Shown here one piece after another: positions 33,944-41,275 of a stretch of DNA of 64,000 nucleotides. The notes beneath the pieces are model-generated. The model was not told the DNA's origin, made no database searches, and was given only the letters and a program-made list of their open reading frames with translations. Source of the stretch: an uncultured Clostridia bacterium. GTDB lineage: Bacteria; Bacillota; Clostridia; TANB77; CAG-508. The DNA lies in NCBI GenBank assembly GCA_934133005.1, contig CAKPAI010000001.1, positions 1-64,000 of the forward strand, in the 5' to 3' direction. The position numbers and the translations under genes were made by a program. The stretch's first letter is position 1; each line of letters starts with the position of its first letter.

Positions 33944-34177
33944 TTATTCTTCTGTTGGTATAAAATCTTTTTCTTTCACTTCACCATCAGTATCAATTAA
34001 CATTGTTATCTTTTTTTCAGCATCTTCTAACATTTTAGCACATTTTTTAGATATTTCCATTCCTTCTTCAAATTTTTTTGTTGATTCGTCTAAACTTAAA
34101 TTGTCTTTTTCTAGTTCATTTGCTATTTCTTCTAATCTGTTTATAGATTCTTCAAAACTCATTTTTTCTTTTCCCAT
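33944..34177 (-). CDS. xseB: Exodeoxyribonuclease VII small subunit
   Basis: The 77-residue protein has MSFEESINRLEEIANELEKD and LSLDESTKKFEEGMEISKKC, the XseB signature helices. It complexes with XseA to degrade single-stranded DNA. AGGAGAA lies upstream of the ATG. Adjacent to xseA as expected. Confidence 0.95.
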   Translation of the reverse strand: MGKEKMSFEESINRLEEIANELEKDNLSLDESTKKFEEGMEISKKCAKMLEDAEKKITMLIDTDGEVKEKDFIPTEE

Positions 34178-34210
34178 TTTGCATCATTCTCCTATATCTT
34201 ATTTAGTTAT

Positions 34211-35401
34211 CTATATTACCTTTGCTTTTATCTTTCCATCAATAACCTTTATATGTATCTCTTCTCCTAATTTTACATCATTTTTAGACTTTATAACAGA
34301 ATCATTTTCCTTCGTAACTATACTATATCCTCTAGCAAGTGTCTTTAATGGACTTAGTGCATCTAGTCTCGATACACTTTTTTCAAATATTCTTTTATCC
34401 TCATTAACTTTCAATTTTATGTTACTTTGTATTTGTTTCACAAGAGAATCTAATAGCATGTACCTTTCATTTATCTTTTGAACAGGATTTTTAAATACTG
34501 CTCTCTGCATTTGTTTTTCATAATTTAAGCGTATTAGCTCAATTTTCTTTTTTAATGCTATTTTATATCTATTTTCATATTGTTTTATCGAATTTTTTAC
34601 ATCATCAATATTAGCAACAGCTAACTCCGCTGCAGCTGATGGTGTTGGAGCTCTTAAATCAGCAACAAAATCTGCAATTGTAAAATCTGTTTCATGACCT
34701 ACTGCAGATATTATTGGTATCTTAGAATCATATATAGCTCTTGCAACAATTTCCTCATTAAATGGCCATAAATCTTCTAATGAACCTCCGCCTCTGCCTA
34801 TTATTAAAACATCTGCTAAATTTTTCTCATTCATAAATTTTATACCTTGTGCAATTAAATTTGCTGCTGTTGGTCCCTGAACAGGTACAGGATATAATCT
34901 TATATGTACATTAGGATTACGTCTCGTACTTACATTTATAATGTCTCTTATAACTGCTCCTGTATTTGATGTTAGTACTCCTATTGTTTCTGGCATAAAA
35001 GGTATTTTCTTTTTATGTGATAAATCAAATAAACCTTCTTCTTCAAGTTTAGCCTTTAGCTTTTCATACTCCTCATATAAATTTCCAATTCCATCTTGCC
35101 TCATAGCCTTAGCATAAATTTGATAGATACCATCTCTTTCAAAAACAGCAACTTGCCCTAATATAATAACTTTCATTCCATCTTTGGGAACAAAACTTAA
35201 ATGAGATGTATATGACTTAAACATGACACATTTTATTAATGAATTTTCATCTTTTAAAGTAAAATACATATGCCCTGAATAATGATTTTTAAAATTTGAT
35301 ATCTCGCCTCGTACTAACACATTATTTAGCATTTCATCATCATCAATCTTGCTTTTTATATATTTATTTAATTCTGTTACAGATATTGTATTAAGTTCCA
35401 T
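34211..35401 (-). CDS. xseA: Exodeoxyribonuclease VII large subunit
   Basis: The 396-residue protein has an N-terminal OB fold (NNVLVRGEISNFKNHYSGH, MYFTLKDENSLIKCVMF), the nuclease core with IGVLTSNTGAVIRDIINV, VLIIGRGGGSLEDLWPFN, PIISAVGHETDFTIADFVAD, LRAPTPSAAAEL, and a C-terminal coiled coil. It degrades single-stranded DNA in both directions. Operon with xseB. Confidence 0.96.
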   Translation of the reverse strand: MELNTISVTELNKYIKSKIDDDEMLNNVLVRGEISNFKNHYSGHMYFTLKDENSLIKCVMFKSYTSHLSFVPKDGMKVIILGQVAVFERDGIYQIYAKAMRQDGIGNLYEEYEKLKAKLEEEGLFDLSHKKKIPFMPETIGVLTSNTGAVIRDIINVSTRRNPNVHIRLYPVPVQGPTAANLIAQGIKFMNEKNLADVLIIGRGGGSLEDLWPFNEEIVARAIYDSKIPIISAVGHETDFTIADFVADLRAPTPSAAAELAVANIDDVKNSIKQYENRYKIALKKKIELIRLNYEKQMQRAVFKNPVQKINERYMLLDSLVKQIQSNIKLKVNEDKRIFEKSVSRLDALSPLKTLARGYSIVTKENDSVIKSKNDVKLGEEIHIKVIDGKIKAKVI

Positions 35402-35445
35402 TTTATTGTTCCTCTCTATTCATATTCTACTCTTATGTAACAATC

Positions 35446-35472
35446 ACTAAAAATAAAAACGTTATTTTTAGT
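35446..35472 (-). terminator. Possible terminator downstream of nusB
   Basis: ACTAAAAATAA pairs with TTATTTTTAGT around a 5-base loop in the nusB-xseA gap. The stem is AT-rich, so the call is weak. Confidence 0.4.
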
Positions 35473-35539
35473 AATTGTAAGTATATTAAAAATACTTTTT
35501 TCTAATAATAACGTGTTATTTTATCGCATATTATTTTTG

Positions 35540-35947
35540 TTAAATATTACTTTTTGAAACAATACTAGCAAGTACTCCATTAACAAAAGCTCCAGAATTC
35601 TCTTCACCATATTTTTTAGCCATATTTACAATTTCATTTATTATAATTTTGTATGGTGTTTTTAAGTAGTTTATCTCATAAATTGCAAGTTTTAGTAAAG
35701 ATAAATCAACAGTAGATATTCTATCTATTGTCCAACCTGTTTTTAAATTTTCTTCAATTAATTTGCTTATCTCTTCGTTGTGTTCTTTAATAGCTTGTGC
35801 AGAATCTTTTACATATTCTCTATCTCTGTTGTTTTCTATTTCCAAACTATCTAAAAAGATCTTTACTTGTGCTTTGCTATTTTGTTTTTGTATTTCTTGA
35901 CTATATATGTAGCAAAATGCTAATTCTCTTCTTGTCATCTCTTCCAT
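35540..35947 (-). CDS. nusB: Transcription antitermination factor NusB
   Basis: The 135-residue all-helical protein has MTRRELAFCYIYSQEIQK, WTIDRISTVDLSLLKLAIYE and PYKIIINEIVNMAKKYGEE, and ends GAFVNGVLASI, all conserved in NusB, which forms the rRNA antitermination complex with NusE. AAAAGGA precedes the ATG. It follows the Asp23/AmaP/DUF2273 genes, the usual Clostridia order. Confidence 0.95.
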   Translation of the reverse strand: MEEMTRRELAFCYIYSQEIQKQNSKAQVKIFLDSLEIENNRDREYVKDSAQAIKEHNEEISKLIEENLKTGWTIDRISTVDLSLLKLAIYEINYLKTPYKIIINEIVNMAKKYGEENSGAFVNGVLASIVSKSNI

Positions 35948-35986
35948 TATTATTTTTCCTTTTACCCTTTTTACTATATACTACTT

Positions 35987-36190
35987 TTACAATCTATCTA
36001 TGAATTTTTTTAATTTTTCCTTTACTTCTGTTTTATTATGTTGTACATAATTTCCAACAAAAATTCCTAAACATATAAATACTATCCAAATAATTAATTC
36101 ATACAAACGCGTGCATAATATTATTATAGCTATAATTGCTCCTATGATCGCTCCTAAATATTTTGAAATAAAATCTTTTACTTCGTTCAT
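35987..36190 (-). CDS. DUF2273-like small membrane protein
   Basis: The 67-residue protein has two hydrophobic helices (LGAIIGAIIAIIILCTRLYE, LIIWIVFICLGIFVGNYV) and a basic tail. DUF2273 proteins are encoded with Asp23 and AmaP and are thought to help anchor them at the membrane. Same order here: asp23, amaP, this gene, nusB. Confidence 0.85.
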   Translation of the reverse strand: MNEVKDFISKYLGAIIGAIIAIIILCTRLYELIIWIVFICLGIFVGNYVQHNKTEVKEKLKKFIDRL

Positions 36191-36217
36191 TTTTATATTC
36201 CTTTCAATTGGCTTTTT

Positions 36218-36781
36218 TTATTTTCCTTCTTGTGTGTTCTGTTCTGCTACAATGTTAGTAACTTTTATATCCATGTTCTTAACGTCTATGTCCATAGATG
36301 ATTTAATTGTATCTTTTACTTTCATCTGAATGTTATTACTTAGTTCTTTTATTATTGCATTATCACTAACTTCTATTGCTAACATTATTGATAAATCATT
36401 ATTGCTATCTAGTATTATTTTAGTTTGTACATTTTTTACACTAGAAAAGCCATTTACAACTGTATTTACCATATTTTTCAAAGTCTCTTTTGTAATTAAA
36501 AGTCTTCCATCATCATTTTGTAGTAATATTCCGTTTTTCTCTTCATACTCTTCTTTTGAATCTCTTCCTTCAAAGAATATTGCTTTTAAAGATAATAGAA
36601 TTATTATGCCATTTACTACTATTAATACAATACGAGTCGTACTATCCTTTAATATATTTGAAAACATAATACACACTGTAGTTATATCTACCCATCCTGC
36701 TATTATAAAACATGAAAATACTGCTATTAATAGCATAAGTACAGCAAATAACCCTAATATTAGTCTATCTATAAACTTCAT
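36218..36781 (-). CDS. amaP: Alkaline shock response membrane anchor protein AmaP
   Basis: The 187-residue protein has two N-terminal membrane helices (LILGLFAVLMLLIAVFSCFI, IVLIVVNGIIILLSL) and a soluble Asp23-related domain (about 85-187: LLITKETLKNMVNTVVNG, DLSIMLAIEVSDN). AmaP tethers Asp23 to the membrane in staphylococci. It lies between an asp23 gene and a DUF2273 gene, supporting the assignment. Confidence 0.88.
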   Translation of the reverse strand: MKFIDRLILGLFAVLMLLIAVFSCFIIAGWVDITTVCIMFSNILKDSTTRIVLIVVNGIIILLSLKAIFFEGRDSKEEYEEKNGILLQNDDGRLLITKETLKNMVNTVVNGFSSVKNVQTKIILDSNNDLSIMLAIEVSDNAIIKELSNNIQMKVKDTIKSSMDIDVKNMDIKVTNIVAEQNTQEGK

Positions 36782-36819
36782 TTTTTTACTCCATACCTTT
36801 CAATTTTTAATCTATTACA

Positions 36820-36850
36820 AAGGCACGTGTAAAGATATTATACGTGCCTT
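36820..36850 (-). terminator. Hairpin after asp23
   Basis: AAGGCACGT pairs with ACGTGCCTT, 15 bases after the asp23 stop. The following T-tract is weak, so it may be a partial terminator or processing/stability hairpin inside the operon. Confidence 0.55.
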
Positions 36851-36864
36851 TTACTTATTTATGT

Positions 36865-37299
36865 TTATTGATTCTCACTATCTTCTTCAACTTTTTCAGT
36901 ATCTACATCAGTATTAACACCTTGTACATGAACATTTACAGCTGTAACTTTTAATCCTGTCATTCCTTCTACTGCTGTTTTTACTCTGTTTTGTATATCA
37001 AATGCTACATCTGGTATTCTTGAGCCATACTCAACTATAATGTTTACATCAATCTTTGTTTCTTTTTCTCCAACTTCAACTTTTATTCCTTTAGAAAGAC
37101 TCTTTTTTCCACTTAAAACCTCTTGAATTCCGCCAGCAAATCCTCCTGCCATCGCATATACTCCTGGAGCTTCTGCAACTGCTTTACCAGCTATTATTGA
37201 TACAACATCATCAGATATTTGTATTGTACTTGTTTCTTCTTTATTTTCTATTACTGTTCCTTCAACAACTTCTTCTTTTACATTTTCTTCATTTTCCAT
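36865..37299 (-). CDS. Asp23/Gls24 family envelope stress protein
   Basis: The 144-residue protein has the Asp23 core (about 20-130): IQISDDVVSIIAGKAVAEAPG, VYAMAGGF, VEVGEKETKIDVNIIVEYGS, IPDVAFDIQNRVKTAVEGMTG, VTAVNVHVQGV, with charged acidic ends. Members are abundant membrane-associated envelope-stress proteins. The gene heads the Asp23-AmaP-DUF2273-nusB group. AAGAGG precedes the ATG. Confidence 0.93.
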   Translation of the reverse strand: MENEENVKEEVVEGTVIENKEETSTIQISDDVVSIIAGKAVAEAPGVYAMAGGFAGGIQEVLSGKKSLSKGIKVEVGEKETKIDVNIIVEYGSRIPDVAFDIQNRVKTAVEGMTGLKVTAVNVHVQGVNTDVDTEKVEEDSENQ

Positions 37300-37474
37300 A
37301 ATAAATACCTCTTGCCAGTTTTAACTAGCCCTTTCTTTTTATTTTTTCAAATAATCATAGTATTTTTGATAAAATTATCATCACTTATAGTATACCAGTA
37401 TATTTAAAAATTTACAAGATTTTTATAAAATTTTTTGCTCTATTACAGAAAATTTAAGGCTTTTTAGTTGTTAA

Positions 37475-38135
37475 TTATTCATTTTCATCATCCAAATATT
37501 CATCTTCTCCATCAGTTTCATCATATTCAAACTCATAATTTTCTATTGGTTGTTTATAAATTTTACTTTTTCTTGGTTTCACTACTGGCGTACTAACATT
37601 TTCTTCAGGCATTCTTATATTTTTTTCTTCTACTTCTTTCTTACTTTGTCTTTCCAGTCTTTCTAAATTTTCCTTTTCTTTTCTGTCTATTCTTCTTATA
37701 CTTTGCTCTTTCTCTTCTTTTTTGTTTTGCATCTGTTTATTTAACATATTATTTACTTTTTCTACTACATCAGGAAAATAATCAAATAGTTTATCAATAC
37801 AATTTATATGATCAACAGATAACAACTTTACTCCATTTGATTGAACTATTAAAAATGCAACAGGTGATATACTTACACCGAGCTCCAGCCCCTCCTCCAA
37901 AAGGTAATCTGTATTGTACTTCCTCATCTTTATCTTTTTTCTTATATTCGTCTATTGTTTCTCCTTTAAATTCACTTCCTCCCGCTGCAAATCCAAATCC
38001 TAGTTTTGATATTGGAATTATTACAGTATTATTCGAAGCTTGTATTGGTTCCCCTACAATTGTATTAACATCAACCATATCTTTTATGCTATTCATAGCT
38101 GTGCTCATTAAATTTTCTATTGGATGTTCTTCCAT
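37475..38135 (-). CDS. gerW: Sporulation protein GerW (YtfJ), needs +1 shift at CGG codon 86
   Basis: With one +1 shift the product is 219 residues. Residues 1-85 give EEHPIENLMSTAMNSIKDM, VDVNTIVGEPI, VIIPISKLGFGFAAGGSEF and LPFGGGAGA; the second frame continues GVSISPVAFLIV and NGVKLLSVD. GerW is a spore protein needed for full germination in B. subtilis. In zero frame GCT CGG TGT leads to an unrelated 21-residue tail; skipping the C gives GCT GGT GTA, exactly the conserved GAGVSISPVAF. A charged C-terminal extension (about 70 residues, coiled-coil-like then acidic) is longer than usual GerW. DUF2953 precedes it, as in B. subtilis ytfI-ytfJ. Confidence 0.9.
37878..37880 (-). other. Frameshift site 3: in-frame CGG in gerW
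   Basis: Zero-frame codon 86 is CGG (37880-37878), context GCT CGG TGT. Omitting C37880 continues as GGT GTA AGT, joining two halves of a strongly conserved motif without loss of a residue. Confidence 0.88.
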
Positions 38136-38787
38136 AATTTTTACCTTCTTTCTTTTTTATTTTATTCTTTCCATTAGTTTCCTTATTTATTCTTATTAAA
38201 GTAAAAATTATTTGATATATTTTTATATTTAACGTTACATCAGCTAGAATATCATATGCATTCTTATTCACATATACTGGTTCTACTTTATAGTATATAT
38301 TTTTTGTTATTGCTTTATTACTTTGTTCTTTTGTAATATATGGTAATATATTAGATATCAGTATCGCGATAAAGCTAGTTATGTATGCAGTTACTGGATA
38401 TTCTTTATTAGCAATCCTTATTTCTAATTTTAGTTTTGTTAAATTTAAATCAATACTTACTACCTGTTTTCTTATATTTCTGTTTTGTAACATACTTATA
38501 ATTTTCTTTTGTTGTTCTTCAACATCAATATTGTTTTTTATTTCGTTTTTCTTAATTAACAAATATATTTTTTCTATTTTAGATTTATCTAGCTTTATAA
38601 ATAGCCACGGAATTTTACCTATTTTTAGTGAAACTTTAATTTTCATTTTTGTATTGTTTCTCATTTTTTCTATATTATTAAAATATATACTTTGAGCTCT
38701 TATCTCGATTCTCGAAACTAATACAAGAAATAATATAATTGCTAGTATTCCAATAATAAAATTCAAAACATAAAAAACTAATATCAT
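38089..38787 (-). CDS. DUF2953 membrane-associated protein (YtfI-like)
   Basis: The 232-residue protein has an N-terminal membrane helix (VLNFIIGILAIILFLVLVS), a beta-rich region KIKVSLKIGKIPWLFIKLD, and a second helix (SFIAILISNILPYI). Together with its position directly upstream of gerW this matches DUF2953/YtfI. The C-terminal 15 codons overlap the gerW start by 47 bases. An inverted repeat masks the start codon region (see separate entry). Function unknown, probably sporulation-related by context. Confidence 0.8.
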   Translation of the reverse strand: MILVFYVLNFIIGILAIILFLVLVSRIEIRAQSIYFNNIEKMRNNTKMKIKVSLKIGKIPWLFIKLDKSKIEKIYLLIKKNEIKNNIDVEEQQKKIISMLQNRNIRKQVVSIDLNLTKLKLEIRIANKEYPVTAYITSFIAILISNILPYITKEQSNKAITKNIYYKVEPVYVNKNAYDILADVTLNIKIYQIIFTLIRINKETNGKNKIKKKEGKNYGRTSNRKFNEHSYE

Positions 38788-38821
38788 TTGATCACCATCT
38801 TTTCTTATGATATTAGTTTTT
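38773..38821 (-). repeat. 15-bp inverted repeat overlapping the DUF2953 start codon
   Basis: AAAAACTAATATCAT (38773-38787) and ATGATATTAGTTTTT (38807-38821) are exact complements, 19 bases apart. One arm contains the start codon and first codons, so the mRNA hairpin would hide the start; the run of T after the second arm also allows a weak terminator for scpA. Confidence 0.65.
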
Positions 38822-38876
38822 ACATATTTTAGTATTTTATACTATTTCATTTTATTCTACATTTATTATATAACAT

Positions 38877-39632
38877 CTAACTTACTTTATTTATCTTTTC
38901 TACATCTATATTTCCAAATAGTTCATTCTGCTCTGTTTGCACTTCACTTCTTCTAGATAATTCTAACAATCCAGAAAAAGCTGACACAACTTCTGCCTTT
39001 TCACATTCCTTCAATGAGAATAATGTATTAAATACAAATTTTGGTCTTTGTACAAGCACATTTAACATTTGCTTTACTTTGCTTGCAACTGTATACTTTT
39101 CTATAACGGCAATTTGTTCTATATTCTTTGCGTTTTGATTTACTTTTTCTTTATTGGTAATTAATATTTTCTGATATGCCTCTTCTATAACACTTTTCTC
39201 ATAATTTCTTTCAAGCTTTTGTTTTGGAAGTTCTATAGTCTCAGGAGCTTTAAAAAATCTTATTGCATTTTTTTCATACATATTTTTAAGTGTCTTACTT
39301 ATTTCTTTGTATTTTTTATACTCAATAATTCTTCTTAGCAACTCTTCTTCAGAAATTTCTTCTTCATCTTCATTTGCTTTAGGCAAAAGACTTTTAGATT
39401 TTATATATATAAGTGTTGAAGCCATAATCAAAAATTCACTAGTAACTTCCAAATTTAGTTCTTCCATTTTATTAATATACTCAATATATTGATCTGATAT
39501 TTCCGAAAGATTTACCTTATCTATTTCCATCTTATTTTTATCTATTAAATGGCACAATAAATCTAGCGGTCCTTCAAAATTATCAATTTTTATTAAATAT
39601 TTATTTGTTTCTAATGTTAATACATTTTGCAT
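38877..39632 (-). CDS. scpA: Segregation and condensation protein ScpA
   Basis: The 251-residue kleisin has LIKIDNFEGPLDLLCHLIDK, DLVNLSEI-like KVNLSEISDQYIEYI, FLIMASTLIYIKSKSLLPK and a C-terminal winged-helix region (VVSAFSGLLELSRRSEVQTEQ). ScpA bridges SMC heads in condensin. The usual partner scpB is not immediately adjacent. Confidence 0.94.
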   Translation of the reverse strand: MQNVLTLETNKYLIKIDNFEGPLDLLCHLIDKNKMEIDKVNLSEISDQYIEYINKMEELNLEVTSEFLIMASTLIYIKSKSLLPKANEDEEEISEEELLRRIIEYKKYKEISKTLKNMYEKNAIRFFKAPETIELPKQKLERNYEKSVIEEAYQKILITNKEKVNQNAKNIEQIAVIEKYTVASKVKQMLNVLVQRPKFVFNTLFSLKECEKAEVVSAFSGLLELSRRSEVQTEQNELFGNIDVEKINKVS

Positions 39633-39670
39633 CTTTTATGTCATTTAGCAAATACTAAATATCCTCCTAT

Positions 39671-40117
39671 TTATGCTTGTTCAATTGCTTTTCTTATTGA
39701 AGAAGTTTTATACCCTTTCTTCATTAAAAATTGCATTATTTGATTTTCATCCATTATATTTTGTTTTTTTATAATTAAGGCTGTTGCTGAATTTATTTCA
39801 TATTCTTCCATTTCATTCGAATGTAAACTAAAGTAATTTGATATTTTTCCGCTATCAATGCCTTTACTCATTAATTTGTACTTAATTTCTTTTATTGATA
39901 AGTTTTGTAATGCTTTAAATTCATTAATAGCTCTTTCAATATAGTTATCATCATCTATATATCCTTTTTCTTCTAAGTCTTCTATTATATCTGATAACAA
40001 CTCACTCTCTATACTACCTGCAAACTTATTTTTTACTTCTTGTTTACTTCTTTTTTTATATAATACATATCTTAGTACTTTTGATTTATTCGCATCAAAT
40101 TCCTCAATTGTATACAT
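39671..40117 (-). CDS. recX: RecA regulatory protein RecX
   Basis: The 148-residue protein has three-helix repeats of RecX: VLRYVLYKKRSKQEVKNKF, IEDLEEKGYIDDDNYIERAI and YKLMSKGIDSGKISNYF. RecX modulates RecA filaments. The start lies 1 base after the recA stop with AGAGGAA in the recA end, so translation is coupled. Confidence 0.88.
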   Translation of the reverse strand: MYTIEEFDANKSKVLRYVLYKKRSKQEVKNKFAGSIESELLSDIIEDLEEKGYIDDDNYIERAINEFKALQNLSIKEIKYKLMSKGIDSGKISNYFSLHSNEMEEYEINSATALIIKKQNIMDENQIMQFLMKKGYKTSSIRKAIEQA

Positions 40118-40118
40118 C

Positions 40119-41183
40119 TTATTCCTCTTCTGCTGGTTCTATTTCTTGTTCTTCATCTTCTTGTATATCATCACTTAGACTCTTTTCAAAAGCTTCATTG
40201 TATTTTGCTCTTACTTTCTTTTCGATTTCCTCCATAACTTCTGGATTTTCCTCTAAGTATTTCTTTACATTTTCACGTCCTTGAGCAATACGTGTTCCAT
40301 CATATCCAAACCAAGAACCACTTTTTTGAATTATGTCTAGATTTACAGCTAAATCAACTATATTTCCTGTCTTTGATATACCTTTTCCATATGTTATATC
40401 AAATTCAGCCTCTCTAAATGGTGGAGCAACTTTATTTTTTACAACTTTAACTCTTACTCTACTTCCAACAACTTCTCCATCTTGCTTAATATTTTCAATT
40501 CTTCTAATATCTAGTCTTACAGATGAGTAGAATTTTAAAGCTCTACCTCCCGGTGTAGTTTCAGGATTTCCAAACATTATTCCAACTTTTTCTCTTAATT
40601 GATTTATAAATACTATTGCAGTATTTGATTTGTTTAATACTCCTGTTAGCTTTCTTAACGCTTGAGACATAAGTCTTGCTTGAAGTCCAACATGAGCATC
40701 TCCCATATCTCCATCAATTTCAGCTTTTGGAACTAATGCAGCAACAGAGTCCACTACTATTATATCTATAGCTCCACTTCTAACCAAAGCCTCTGCAATT
40801 TCTAATGCTTGTTCGCCTGTATCTGGTTGAGACACTATTAAATTATCTATATCTACTCCTAAATGTTTTGCATAAACTGGATCTAATGCATGCTCTGCAT
40901 CAATAAACGCTGCTTCTCCTCCAGCTTTTTGTGCTTCTGCTATCATATGTAAAGCAAGAGTCGTTTTTCCAGAAGATTCTGGTCCAAATACTTCAATTAT
41001 TCTTCCTTTTGGAATTCCTCCAATTCCTAATGCTACATCTAAACTTAAAGCTCCTGTTGGTATAGCTTCTATATTCATAGCAGAAACATCGCCAAGTTTC
41101 ATTACAGAACCTTTTCCAAATTGTTTTTCTATTTGTCCTAAAGCCGCTTCTAACGCTTTTTTCTTATCATTATCTATACTCAT
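40119..41183 (-). CDS. recA: Recombinase RecA
   Basis: The 354-residue protein has GPESSGKTTLALH (Walker A), AAFIDAEHALDPVYA, DIIVVDSVAALVPKAE (Walker B), QARLMSQALRKLTG and FINQLREKVGIMFGNPETTPGG (loop L2). It catalyses strand exchange and SOS induction. Two LexA-like boxes surround a vegetative promoter upstream, indicating SOS control. Forms an operon with recX. Confidence 0.98.
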   Translation of the reverse strand: MSIDNDKKKALEAALGQIEKQFGKGSVMKLGDVSAMNIEAIPTGALSLDVALGIGGIPKGRIIEVFGPESSGKTTLALHMIAEAQKAGGEAAFIDAEHALDPVYAKHLGVDIDNLIVSQPDTGEQALEIAEALVRSGAIDIIVVDSVAALVPKAEIDGDMGDAHVGLQARLMSQALRKLTGVLNKSNTAIVFINQLREKVGIMFGNPETTPGGRALKFYSSVRLDIRRIENIKQDGEVVGSRVRVKVVKNKVAPPFREAEFDITYGKGISKTGNIVDLAVNLDIIQKSGSWFGYDGTRIAQGRENVKKYLEENPEVMEEIEKKVRAKYNEAFEKSLSDDIQEDEEQEIEPAEEE

Positions 41184-41195
41184 TTTTTCCTCCTA

Positions 41196-41209
41196 TAAAC
41201 GTTTGTTTG
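41196..41209 (-). promoter_or_regulatory. LexA-like (SOS) box downstream of the recA -10
   Basis: Minus strand CAAACAAACGTTTA resembles the Bacillota SOS consensus CGAAC-N4-GTTYG with mismatches at the outer positions. Confidence 0.55.
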
Positions 41210-41223
41210 CTTAATCTTGTTAT

Positions 41224-41251
41224 ATTATATACTATTTTTTTTATTTGTCAA
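41224..41251 (-). promoter_or_regulatory. recA promoter
   Basis: TTGACA (41246-41251) and TATAAT (41224-41229) on the minus strand with a 16-base spacer. Confidence 0.75.
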
Positions 41252-41261
41252 TACTTTTTTT

Positions 41262-41275
41262 CAAACATTTGTTTT
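41262..41275 (-). promoter_or_regulatory. LexA-like (SOS) box upstream of the recA -35
   Basis: Minus strand AAAACAAATGTTTG keeps the AAC-N4-GTTTG core of the SOS consensus. It overlaps the stop region of the upstream gene. Confidence 0.5.

Noticed and set aside
21193..37880. CGG reassigned to a different amino acid, as in some AT-rich bacteria
   Set aside because: At the three native sites reading CGG as any single amino acid leaves the downstream frame wrong; homology requires the frame to move by one base.
37475..37927. Two separate genes in the gerW region
   Set aside because: The second part lacks a good start and its first useful residues complete the GerW motif begun in the first.
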